Positions 35,689 through 43,449 of a DNA stretch of 64,000 nt are shown one piece after another; within the stretch, counting starts at the first letter, position 1, and each line of letters opens with the position of its first letter. Origin of the DNA: Corynebacterium glyciniphilum AJ 3170. GTDB lineage: Bacteria > Actinomycetota > Actinomycetes > Mycobacteriales > Mycobacteriaceae. The notes under the pieces were generated by a model. The model searched no databases, had not been told where the DNA came from, and saw nothing but the letters and a program-made list of their open reading frames with translations. The DNA lies in contig NZ_VDYZ01000012.1 of NCBI RefSeq assembly GCF_007673095.1, positions 62,001 to 126,000 of the forward strand, read 5' to 3'. Made by a program: the position numbers and the translations under genes.

Positions 35689-36633
35689 ATGGCGAACTAC
35701 GATCTGTACACCGAACTTCAGCTCGACAAGGACATGCCGCCGTACGAGATAGCCGAGGTCCTCGGGGCCCGGGCCTCCGACCTGCGGAACCAGGGGTACG
35801 GCAGTGACTCCCCGGAGCTCGACCAGGTGGACACCGCCCGCGCGATCCTGGGTGACCCCTACAAGCGCGACATCTACGAGGCGGCGCTGTACGGCCCTGA
35901 AGATGACGTGGTGAACATCCGGTGGTTGCACGACCTCGCGGACTCCCAGTCACCCAGCTTCCCGTCCGGGACGGCCGCTGCGCCGACCGGATACCCGTCC
36001 TACGACGCATACGAGCCCCAGACGGCCAGCGACGCCCAGGGGGACGACCAGGCGGCGGGCGACCTGAGCGGAATCGGCGGACCGTCCGCTGAAGCCACCC
36101 GTGAGCACAGCGTCGACGACGCGGCCGGTTCGTCGTCCGACCTGGAGGCCACCCGGGTGACGGCCGCTGTACCGGAACCCGCCACCGATGCCGAGGCAGG
36201 TTCCGACCTCTCCGCCGGTGACGGCCCCACCTACCAGGGCCCGACGCAGAACGCCTGGCAGCAGCCTGCCCCGTCCGTCCCGTCCAGCGGGTTCAGCGGC
36301 GGCCAGCATGCGGCACAGCCCGGCCAGTTCCCGCAGCCGCAGCAGCCCCAGCAACGTCCCGGCTCCCAGCTGGATATGAGCAACTGGGGGGTCGGCGACC
36401 GTAGGCGGAGCGAGTCGAAGATCTACCTGGCCATCCTCGCAATCATCGCCGTGGGCATGATCTACCCGCTCATCGTTCTGTTGACCGCCGGGCAGGAGGA
36501 TCTGACGGCCCCTCTTTCGGTGATGAAGGCGACGCTGTTCACCCTCGCCCACGTCGCGGCCTGGGTCAGCATCAACGAGATCATCTGGGGCGTCCGCAAG
36601 ATCGTGGCGCCGAATCGACCAACGGAGAAATAG
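35689..36633 (+). CDS. J-like domain membrane protein without HPD
   Basis: A 314-residue protein. Residues 1-70 resemble a DnaJ-type J domain (NYDLYTELQLDKDMPPYEIAEV in part, then AILGDPYKRDIYEAALYG), but the loop that should hold His-Pro-Asp reads QGYGSDSPE, so Hsp70 stimulation is unlikely. A long Gln/Pro/Ala-rich acidic linker follows (about 85-235). Two membrane helices lie at the C-terminus (about 245-267 and 278-300). AAGGA before the ATG fixes the start. It is followed after one base by a second membrane protein gene, and the pair comes after the kinase region. Function unknown. Confidence 0.7.
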   Translation: MANYDLYTELQLDKDMPPYEIAEVLGARASDLRNQGYGSDSPELDQVDTARAILGDPYKRDIYEAALYGPEDDVVNIRWLHDLADSQSPSFPSGTAAAPTGYPSYDAYEPQTASDAQGDDQAAGDLSGIGGPSAEATREHSVDDAAGSSSDLEATRVTAAVPEPATDAEAGSDLSAGDGPTYQGPTQNAWQQPAPSVPSSGFSGGQHAAQPGQFPQPQQPQQRPGSQLDMSNWGVGDRRRSESKIYLAILAIIAVGMIYPLIVLLTAGQEDLTAPLSVMKATLFTLAHVAAWVSINEIIWGVRKIVAPNRPTEK

Positions 36634-36634
36634 C

Positions 36635-37402
36635 TTGACGGAGACGCACAGTCAGGAACCTGGGGCTCCCGGCAACCCGGAGACGCCCGCCGCGCCCGCC
36701 ACACCCGCCACACCCGCCGCACCCGGTGGGGCTGGCGGGACCGGCGGCATGACGAAACTGCAGTACCTGCACGCCCTGGCGACTCATCCGGTGATTGCCG
36801 CAGTAGCTACCGGACTTCTCGCTCTCGTGGCGGTCGTCGGGCTGTCGCTTCCGTGGGCCAGGACTGTGGTCAGTGCGGGGCAGGCGGGGTCCGAGGACGC
36901 CGACATGGTCCTCACCATGTCGGGCTTCGGCATGGTGAAGAGCACCTTCGAGGCCATCGGCCTGCAGGAGTCGTGGATTGAGGCGCCGTTCCTCTCCATT
37001 GCAGTCGTCCTGCTGTTCCTGGTCCTGGCAAGCGCGGTGCTTGTGGCCTTCACCCCACTGCGGCGGATCGCTGCTGTGATCGTGGCCGGCAGCGGGGCAG
37101 GGCTCACGGCATACTCGATCTACGGTCTGGTGACCGGGTTGGGGCTTGACGACAAACTCTTCACGGACGACACCTCCGGGCTGAGCGAGCAGGAAGCGGC
37201 GATCATGAAGTCCCTCCTCGACTCGCTCACCGCCTCGACCGGCCCGGGCGAGTATGTGGTGCTGGTCGCAGGGGTTCTTCTCCTCGCGCTCGGCGGGTAT
37301 TTCGCCGTCCGCTCCGGATTTCCGTGGTTGCCGTCATCTGGCGACCGTGCCGGGAGTGTGGTTGGTGGCGGCGCAAACACCGCCGGTGATGTGCGCCCGT
37401 GA
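36635..37402 (+). CDS. Four-helix membrane protein of unknown function
   Basis: A 255-residue protein starting at TTG, with GGAG about 8 bases upstream and one base after the previous stop. The first 38 residues are Pro/Ala/Gly/Thr repeats (PAAPATPATPAAP). Hydrophobic segments lie at about 52-72, 118-142, 146-166 and 205-227. The first loop (VVSAGQAGSEDADM) and the loop before the last helix are acidic and probably extracytoplasmic. I do not recognise a family. Close coupling to the J-like gene suggests a common membrane complex. Confidence 0.6.
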   Translation: MTETHSQEPGAPGNPETPAAPATPATPAAPGGAGGTGGMTKLQYLHALATHPVIAAVATGLLALVAVVGLSLPWARTVVSAGQAGSEDADMVLTMSGFGMVKSTFEAIGLQESWIEAPFLSIAVVLLFLVLASAVLVAFTPLRRIAAVIVAGSGAGLTAYSIYGLVTGLGLDDKLFTDDTSGLSEQEAAIMKSLLDSLTASTGPGEYVVLVAGVLLLALGGYFAVRSGFPWLPSSGDRAGSVVGGGANTAGDVRP

Positions 37403-37422
37403 CAGGCGGACGCTGACGGGGA

Positions 37423-38850
37423 TCATGGCGGGTCCTCTGCTTCCCTTGCTGCGTTCCTGAACCGTCGACGTCGGGCGTCGCCGGGATGGCGTCGGGTTGT
37501 GGGGTGGTCGTTGTGGACGGGACGACGCTCCGGATCCACACTGACCGGGGGAAGCCAGTGGACACGCCGTCCGCTACCCGGAGGAGCTGGAATGGTCCAC
37601 CACCGGTCCGGATGTCGGCGCGTGTCGTCCACGCGAGCGTGCATGCCCGGGGAGACGAGCGTGAGGTTTTCGAGGTCGGTGCAACCACCGGCACTCCACC
37701 CGTCGATGTGGTGCACATGGCAGTGTGCAGGCGCGGAGTCGGTGCCCGGCGCTGAGCTGATCCCTTCCTCACCGACGAGGGCGAGGTACTGGCTGAGGTC
37801 GCCGAGACGCCGTGTGCGTCCGAAGCGCAGGGTCCGTCCCTCGACATCAAGGATCTGGAGGTACGTCTCCAGATCGTGCGGCCCGTCGAGCAGCGTGGTG
37901 GCGGGAACATGCGTACCGACGTCGGTCAGCACGGTGCCTGACGGATTGAGGAACTGATCGACCGACATGACGGCGACGACAGTCGTCGCACCGCGCCCCG
38001 GGGTGAGTGCGCGACCGCGTCCGTATCCGGCGTGGACGGCTGCGGCGAGTGCGTCGTGTCGACGTTGGTCGGGCGTACGGTCGTCAGCGTCGCGGTCAGT
38101 GTCGTCGACCAGGTCGCCGGTCTTGGCGTAGTCAGCCATGAGGCGTTGCAGCGCCGCGGCGAGTTCGGGCGTGAGGTCACCCCGTACCGGGGTCATGCCG
38201 TCGCAGCGTTGTCTCCCGAGGGTGAACGAACGCGTCCGGGCATGGTCCTTCTCGGTGTACGGCTCCTCGGCACCGACGAGGTCGAGCAGGAAAGAGCGCA
38301 GGGAGTCGAGGACATCGGGCCCCTGCTTCCTGGCCAGACCGGCAATCGGTGCATCTGCGATGCGCGTGATCTCAGCCTGGACGTTCTGGGGCAGGGCACG
38401 GATCTGCTTGTCGGCTTTCTCGACGCCGGCGGCGTCGAGGTGTCCTTCGGCGACGAGAGCCGCCAGCTCAGGCATGTGGTCCTCGTGGGGAGCGGTGGGA
38501 TCGGGACCCCACGGGTCCGGCCGCTCTGCGATGCGCGACCATGACGCGATCCGACAGCGGGCATCACGCATCGTCGTCGTGAAGATCCTGCTCACGGCCC
38601 GCGCTTTCCGCTGGATGCCAGCCGGCAGCTCCGATTCATGAGCCGACAGGAATGCGGCGTCAGCGACGGTCAGTTTCTTACGGGAGCGTTCCATGCGCGC
38701 GGCCTGCAGCCTGTCGGTGTCGGAGAGCCGGGACCAGGTGTCCGCACCATGTGCGATGATGTCCTCCACTGCAGAGTCCAGGGCAGACAGTGCTTCCAAC
38801 AGGTCAGTCGTGGAACCGACCGGCGGTACCGGAGGTTGCTGCTGTGACAT
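37423..38850 (-). CDS. DUF222/HNH endonuclease-domain protein (13E12 repeat family)
   Basis: A 475-residue protein of the actinobacterial 13E12/DUF222 family. The N-terminal two thirds are the helical DUF222 region (for example RARAVSRIF-like KARAVSRIFTTTM and GDLTPELAAALQRLMADYAK). The C-terminal HNH nuclease motif is visible as CHVHHIDGWSAGGCTDLENL then LVSPGMHARVDD. Such genes are often multicopy and are DNA-damage inducible in mycobacteria. GGAGGA precedes the chosen ATG at 38850; an upstream in-frame ATG at 38913 is less likely. Two SOS-box-like sites lie upstream. No inteins or transposase genes are adjacent. Confidence 0.85.
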   Translation of the reverse strand: MSQQQPPVPPVGSTTDLLEALSALDSAVEDIIAHGADTWSRLSDTDRLQAARMERSRKKLTVADAAFLSAHESELPAGIQRKARAVSRIFTTTMRDARCRIASWSRIAERPDPWGPDPTAPHEDHMPELAALVAEGHLDAAGVEKADKQIRALPQNVQAEITRIADAPIAGLARKQGPDVLDSLRSFLLDLVGAEEPYTEKDHARTRSFTLGRQRCDGMTPVRGDLTPELAAALQRLMADYAKTGDLVDDTDRDADDRTPDQRRHDALAAAVHAGYGRGRALTPGRGATTVVAVMSVDQFLNPSGTVLTDVGTHVPATTLLDGPHDLETYLQILDVEGRTLRFGRTRRLGDLSQYLALVGEEGISSAPGTDSAPAHCHVHHIDGWSAGGCTDLENLTLVSPGMHARVDDTRRHPDRWWTIPAPPGSGRRVHWLPPVSVDPERRPVHNDHPTTRRHPGDARRRRFRNAAREAEDPP

Positions 38851-38873
38851 ACGGTGTCCTCCCCCTTTGACAC

Positions 38874-38953
38874 TCGAACATGAGTTTCTGTTGCCCCGAC
38901 CAACATGCTTCATCTTCTACTGGTTGAACAGTATCATTCGAATGTTTGTTCGT
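38874..38953 (-). promoter_or_regulatory. Two LexA (SOS)-box-like sites upstream of the HNH gene
   Basis: TCGAATGTTTGTTCGT (38938-38953) matches TCGAAC-N4-GTTCGA in 10 of 12 defined positions. A weaker site starts TCGAACATGAGTTTCT (38874-38889). They lie in an A+T-rich promoter region 24 to 103 bases upstream of the ATG. Confidence 0.5.
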
Positions 38954-39082
38954 CAAGAAATATTCAATGTGTCCATGATCTGCCACCCGATGAGGCGCTC
39001 ACCGCTGAAGGGGCGCTAACGTGCACCGTGACGGAGACGAGGAAAGCGAACTGTGCCGGACGGCACCGGAGAGTGACACAGC

Positions 39083-39760
39083 ATGGACAGAGACACCTGG
39101 GGCCGTGGGGACGGGCAACGACCCCCGTCCGACTACCAGCCGCAGAACCCGTACCACCGACACCGATCGCAACAGGCCGTCCCGTCAACAGGAGCTGCCG
39201 AGCCACGGAGCGGTCTGGTCGTGACCGTCGTCATCGCGGTCCTTGCCGTGCTCATCGCTCTGGGGACGGTAGGCCTCTGGCTCATCGGCAGGGACTCGAG
39301 TCCCTCCGACTCGGTGGTGCCCGGCGCTTCACCGTCCGAGTCGCTCGACGACTACCTTGTCGACGGGCAGGACGGTCCTGCTGCCGACGACATCACTCCG
39401 GACGACGGCCTACCGCCGGGCCTCGGCTACACCGGGTACCTCGATAACGAGAATGCCGTGTGCGACGGCTTCGACACCTGGGTCTACGCCAGCGAGGGCG
39501 GGGGAGCGGCGGTGGTCGTGTGCGTCTCGGACGTCGACGACACGCTGTACATGCGGGGAGACTTCACCACCGGCGTCGCACGGGGGAACGTCGCGATGGA
39601 CGAGGAGGTGGACGTCGTCGACGGTATCTACACCGTCGGAGTCGACGGTGGCGTGGTCGAATTCTCCGGAACCGAACTGTGGTTCACCGACGGCGACGGA
39701 GCGGAATCTCTGGCCCAGTTCGACGACTTCTGGTACGACGACACCGTCTGGGGCCCCTGA
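39083..39760 (+). CDS. Membrane-anchored extracytoplasmic protein, paralogue of the 33053 gene
   Basis: A 225-residue single-pass protein: a polar cytoplasmic lead (1-43), a membrane helix (about 45-68), an acidic Ser/Asp linker (about 70-112) and a C-terminal domain. The domain has VCDGFDTWVYASEGGGAAVVVC followed by DTLYMRGDFTTGV and a beta-rich acidic tail. The same order (Cys, Trp-Val-aromatic/Phe-Ala, Val-Cys, Leu-Tyr-x-Arg-Gly) occurs in the protein encoded at 33053, so the two are probably paralogues. It stands alone here. Function unknown; start is the first ATG, with a weak ribosome site. Confidence 0.65.
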   Translation: MDRDTWGRGDGQRPPSDYQPQNPYHRHRSQQAVPSTGAAEPRSGLVVTVVIAVLAVLIALGTVGLWLIGRDSSPSDSVVPGASPSESLDDYLVDGQDGPAADDITPDDGLPPGLGYTGYLDNENAVCDGFDTWVYASEGGGAAVVVCVSDVDDTLYMRGDFTTGVARGNVAMDEEVDVVDGIYTVGVDGGVVEFSGTELWFTDGDGAESLAQFDDFWYDDTVWGP

Positions 39761-39765
39761 GGTCC

Positions 39766-39783
39766 CTGAGGCTGCAGCCTCAG
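39766..39783. terminator. Palindromic terminator at convergent gene ends
   Basis: CTGAGGCTGCAGCCTCAG is a perfect 18-bp palindrome between the plus-strand gene ending at 39760 and the minus-strand gene whose stop codon (39780-39782) lies inside it. It could serve both directions. Confidence 0.6.
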
Positions 39784-41087
39784 AACTTGGTGAAACGGTT
39801 CGTCAGGTTCTCTTCGAGTTGCGTCCAGCCGTTCGCCTCTTCGTCGAAGGGGGCGGTCGGCGTCGCAGCGGACGGTGAACCGAGCATGTAGGCGATGTAG
39901 TCCTGGAGGCGGGGATACGCCAGCAGAACCTTGTTCACCCCGTCGTCCTGCGCCCAGTCGGCGGCATCGGCGAGGAGCTCGTAGGCGCGTCCCAGTTGGT
40001 CGGTGTCCACAGCGTCGATGCCCTCGGTGATATCGCTGCGCAGGCCGGTGAAGCCGTAGACGTTCGACGGGTGGACCTCGACCTCCAGCTCCCCGGCGTT
40101 GGCCAGAGTCACCAGGTCACCCCAGGTCTCCATCTCGGCGAGATCATGGTCTTTCGCGTCGATCATCCACCGCACCAGGGAGCGGGAGGACGGGAAGGTG
40201 TTGATCTCGCCCCGGTGACCCAGGAAGACCGGCGACCGGTTCCCCACGTAGCACCGCAGGGTGTAGACGGTGGTGCCGTCCACCGTGACGCGGATCGGAT
40301 CGATCCCGGCATTTCCCCACGGGGTCGAGTCGTACGGGTCGGCGGCTGGTTCTGCGTCGCCCCCCTCGGCGCCGGCTGCGTCCCCGACGGTGGCTGCGGT
40401 GACATCGGCCTTCCCGGCAGTCCCGGCCTTCCCGGCAGCTTCGGAAGGTGAGTCGGTGGCGTTCTCCTGCGCCGATGCAGCGTCGTCGATCCGTTTCTGT
40501 GCTGCAGCGACGAGACTGGCGGCATTGTCGCCGAGGTCCGGCGTGACCAGTGCCTCGTCGACGGCGTCGAGGATCTCCACCCAGTTGTCCCGCACCGTGA
40601 ATCCCACGCTCGACCATTCGGCGAGGCCGTTCTCTCCGGCGTAGTGGTCCTGGCCACGGCTGACGTTGGCCAGGACGGAGTAGGACCGGAACCACCGGTT
40701 GATCCGGTCGATGCCGCAGACCGTCCCGAGTGAGCGCAGCACCTGGAAGGCGTTGGAGACCGTCCGGGTGTTCTCGAAGGACGGCCGGCCGGCGAGGTTG
40801 TTGGGCAGCTCGATGAAGCTGATGCTGCCTCCCTTGCGGGGCGTCACCCTGGTCTCGGCCCCGTCCATGAACGCCGGCCAGTCCGGGTGCCCGGCCAGGT
40901 CGTGGTCCGAGGAGGCGGTGATCCCGGCGAGCAGTGCCGCCGGTGACTCGAACGCGAAGACCCCGGAGTCGTCACCGAGGAAAGCCTGCCACTGCTCGCC
41001 GCGGGACACCCAGCCCGGGGCCCAGAGGGTGTAGTACGTGCCGGCGGTTGTCTCGAGCTCGAGGGTCACGATTCCGTTGTCTGCCAT
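39780..41087 (-). CDS. Conserved corynebacterial hypothetical protein
   Basis: A 435-residue soluble protein with no signal peptide. Two globular parts (about 1-195 and 250-435) flank a low-complexity Ala/Gly/Asp linker (about 200-250). The N-terminal half contains YYTLWAPGWVSRGEQWQAFLG and GGSISFIELPNN; the C-terminal half contains YTLRCYVGNRSPVFLGHRGE. The halves share themes (a displayed value, then time or window words), hinting at an internal duplication, but I cannot prove it. In C. glutamicum a hypothetical gene sits in this place near upp. Function unknown. Confidence 0.75.
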   Translation of the reverse strand: MADNGIVTLELETTAGTYYTLWAPGWVSRGEQWQAFLGDDSGVFAFESPAALLAGITASSDHDLAGHPDWPAFMDGAETRVTPRKGGSISFIELPNNLAGRPSFENTRTVSNAFQVLRSLGTVCGIDRINRWFRSYSVLANVSRGQDHYAGENGLAEWSSVGFTVRDNWVEILDAVDEALVTPDLGDNAASLVAAAQKRIDDAASAQENATDSPSEAAGKAGTAGKADVTAATVGDAAGAEGGDAEPAADPYDSTPWGNAGIDPIRVTVDGTTVYTLRCYVGNRSPVFLGHRGEINTFPSSRSLVRWMIDAKDHDLAEMETWGDLVTLANAGELEVEVHPSNVYGFTGLRSDITEGIDAVDTDQLGRAYELLADAADWAQDDGVNKVLLAYPRLQDYIAYMLGSPSAATPTAPFDEEANGWTQLEENLTNRFTKF

Positions 41088-41290
41088 GACGACAGATTTT
41101 AGCTGGAAGGACGACCGCGGTCGATGACCGGACCACCGTGTGTGCCCGTAGCGGAGAAGAGGTCGGCCTTGAGTACCGCCGGCACTGTCGGTGGGGGCTC
41201 CCCGAGGAACTGCTGGACGTTGTATTCCGGTACCGGGGGCGTGGTGGTGATGCGGGCAAGGCCGCGGTTCGTGGGTATCAGGGTCTCCTC

Positions 41291-42307
41291 TCAGGCGGTG
41301 GGTCGGTAGAAACCGAGGAACCCCATGCCGATGTTCTCCGTCCTCACCGGGTTGATCTGGACAGGGTCACCGGCCTCGATCATCTGGCCGTCGCCGGTGA
41401 CCATCGCGACATGGCCGTCCCACACCACCAGGTCTCCAGGGGCGAGTTGGTCTGCACTGACCTGGGCTCCGACGGCCTGTTGGTCGGCGGTACGGGGGAG
41501 GTCGACCCCGGCCTGTCCGTACGCCCACTGCGTCAGCCCGCTGCAGTCCACACCTGTCGACGGTGATGTGCCGCCCCACACATAGGGCGTCCCCAGCGCG
41601 GACGTCGCCGCCTCCACAGCGGCTGCCGCCTCCGGGGTCGGTGCGCCCGGGACAGTGGCGTCCCCGACCGGTTCTGCGGTCCCGGGCAGTGGGGATGCGG
41701 CCTCCGAAGACTCTGCCCCCGACGCCCCCGACGCCCCCGACGCCCCCGACGACCCCGACAGTTCCGCCGGTGTCGACGGAGGCGCGGGCACTGAAGGTGT
41801 CCCCGGCAGCCTCGCATCTGCTGCGGTGACCCGGTTGACGAGTACCTCGAGCTCCGTCCCCAGTGCAGTGAGACGGGCCTGCGCCCGCGCCAGGTGTGTG
41901 CAGGCGATCTGCAGTGCCGCAGCAGGTGTGGCCGGCGAGAGAGGGGCGACGACGACCGAGCCGAGGATCTGCCGCAGACACTGCTCCGCGATCTCCAGGA
42001 TGTCGACAGCGGCGCGGTTGACCGCGGCCGCCCCGTCCTGAGCTATGGTGTCCACCTCAGCGGATACCTCGAGGAGTTCGGTCGTATCGGCACCGGCCGC
42101 CGTCAGGCGCTGGACAGCCGCAGTGCCCGCTGCACCGCGCAGGACGGCGTCCACGCCAGAGGGGATGTGCCGGGTCAGTTCGGCGACGAGGTCGGCTGGA
42201 GGACCCGCCCCGGCATCCATGAGGCGTGAGAGCGGATGTAGCCCGGGGACAGCGGAATCGGGGACGAGCCGACGAATGGGCTCAACCAGGGCGAGGAGGT
42301 CGGTCAT
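41291..42307 (-). CDS. NlpC/P60 family peptidoglycan peptidase without a signal peptide
   Basis: A 338-residue protein. Residues 1-165 are helical and resemble a WXG100/ESX-substrate-like domain. A linker with four GAS repeats (about 186-200) and Pro/Glu residues follows, then the NlpC/P60 domain (about 232-338). Catalytic Cys255 is in DCSGLTQWAYGQ and His299 in WDGHVAMVTG. It should cut cell-wall peptides, yet no signal sequence is present, so export by a non-Sec route such as type VII-like secretion is inferred. The start overlaps the stop of the 113-residue gene by four bases. Confidence 0.85.
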   Translation of the reverse strand: MTDLLALVEPIRRLVPDSAVPGLHPLSRLMDAGAGPPADLVAELTRHIPSGVDAVLRGAAGTAAVQRLTAAGADTTELLEVSAEVDTIAQDGAAAVNRAAVDILEIAEQCLRQILGSVVVAPLSPATPAAALQIACTHLARAQARLTALGTELEVLVNRVTAADARLPGTPSVPAPPSTPAELSGSSGASGASGASGAESSEAASPLPGTAEPVGDATVPGAPTPEAAAAVEAATSALGTPYVWGGTSPSTGVDCSGLTQWAYGQAGVDLPRTADQQAVGAQVSADQLAPGDLVVWDGHVAMVTGDGQMIEAGDPVQINPVRTENIGMGFLGFYRPTA

Positions 42308-42645
42308 GCGAGCCGTCCGGTGTGCAGCGTCCCGAAGGAGGTGGTGGCCGCGTCCTCTGCGTCGTTCAGGCCGTCGGCGACGGAGGTGAGCGAGGTGGCG
42401 CCTGCACGGTAGAAGCTGGCGAAGTCCGCGAGGAGACCGACCTGCCGTTCGCGTGCCTGGTGCAGTGCCTCCGCCAGACGCGTCACCTGGGGGACGCCGG
42501 CGAGCAGGACCGTCGGCTCCCCGGGCACCGTCGAGGAGAGCCGGTCAGCGATATCGTCGAGACGGGTCACCACCGTTCTGAGGACGTCGGTGTCGGCGGC
42601 CAGCACCGCCACGGAGCCGTTCGGGGACGCATTTACGATTGCCAT
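42304..42645 (-). CDS. Small helical ESX-like protein
   Basis: A 113-residue all-helical protein (for example VTRLAEALHQARERQVGLLADF and ATSLTSVADGLNDAEDAA in part) without a signal peptide. Its size and heptad-like hydrophobic spacing resemble WXG100-type partners, though no clear Trp-x-Gly is present. The stop codon overlaps the start of the NlpC/P60 gene (ATGA), pointing to a partner or chaperone role for that enzyme. Function is inference. Confidence 0.6.
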   Translation of the reverse strand: MAIVNASPNGSVAVLAADTDVLRTVVTRLDDIADRLSSTVPGEPTVLLAGVPQVTRLAEALHQARERQVGLLADFASFYRAGATSLTSVADGLNDAEDAATTSFGTLHTGRLA

Positions 42646-42694
42646 GGTGAGAGAGACTCGCCCGGGTGCCCGGAGGTTCCCTACGCCCGTGGGT

Positions 42695-42700
42695 TATTTT
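42695..42700 (+). promoter_or_regulatory. -10 hexamer for leaderless upp
   Basis: TATTTT lies 7 bases before the ATG at 42708. The spacing supports that ATG as a leaderless start. Confidence 0.45.
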
Positions 42701-42707
42701 GGACGGT

Positions 42708-43445
42708 ATGGCAGAGACACAGCGGACACAGCGCTCACAGCGGTCGCAGCGAACCAGGCAGAGCAGCGCGACAGAGGCAGGCGCGGGGGCCGGTATGGAG
42801 ATTGTCGAGGTCAACCATCCGCTCGCCGCGTCGCGGCTGACGATCATGCGGGACGCCCGCACCGACAACGTCGCTTTCCGCGGAGCACTGGCTGACCTCG
42901 GGGCGATGCTGGTCTATGAGGCGGCACGGGACCTGGAGACCGAGGAGTTCGCTGTGGAGACCCCGGTTGCGACGGCGACGGGACGGCGGCTGGCGGACCC
43001 GCCGATCATCGTCCCGATCATCCGCGCGGGCCTGGGGATGATCGACCCGGCCCTGTCGATGATCCCTGACGCCCAGGTGGGCTTCCTGGGGATGGCCCGC
43101 GACGAGGAAACCCACGAGCCGGTGCCTTACCTCGAGGCGCTGCCGGACGATCTGTCGGGTCGCACCGTGTTCCTCGTTGATCCGATGCTGGCCACCGGGG
43201 GCTCGCTGCTGCACGGTCTGCGACTCGTGGCCGAGCGCGGCGCGACGGAGATCGTCGTCGTCTGCATGGTGTCCGCGGTACCGGGCGTCGAGGCGGTACG
43301 TAACTCCGGGTATCCGGTGAAGCGGCTGGTCACCGCCACGATTGATCCGGAACTGGACGGGAACGCCTACATCGTCCCGGGTCTGGGCGATGCCGGCGAC
43401 CGCCTCTACGGGCCACGCAACATCGACCTCACCGACCCCCGCTAG
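42708..43445 (+). CDS. upp: Uracil phosphoribosyltransferase
   Basis: Makes UMP from uracil and PRPP in pyrimidine salvage. The 245-residue reading from 42708 has a 29-residue lead of Gln/Arg/Ser repeats (QRSQRSQR) before the conserved start [20 protein letters not shown] at 42795. Catalytic-domain motifs are [32 protein letters not shown] (PRPP loop) and the uracil-binding [14 protein letters not shown]. The ATG at 42708 has a leaderless promoter. The ATG at 42795 has weak upstream purines and would give the usual length of about 216. Either start could be used. Confidence 0.93.
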   Translation: MAETQRTQRSQRSQRTRQSSATEAGAGAGMEIVEVNHPLAASRLTIMRDARTDNVAFRGALADLGAMLVYEAARDLETEEFAVETPVATATGRRLADPPIIVPIIRAGLGMIDPALSMIPDAQVGFLGMARDEETHEPVPYLEALPDDLSGRTVFLVDPMLATGGSLLHGLRLVAERGATEIVVVCMVSAVPGVEAVRNSGYPVKRLVTATIDPELDGNAYIVPGLGDAGDRLYGPRNIDLTDPR

Positions 43446-43449
43446 CTGT

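Noticed and set aside
37423..38850. HNH gene as a group II intron or transposon nuclease
   Set aside because: No reverse transcriptase, transposase, terminal repeats or target duplication are visible; DUF222 plus HNH fits the 13E12 family.
41124..41309. Small plus-strand frame in the gap before the NlpC/P60 gene end
   Set aside because: No ribosome site, no motif, and it overlaps the end of the NlpC/P60 gene.
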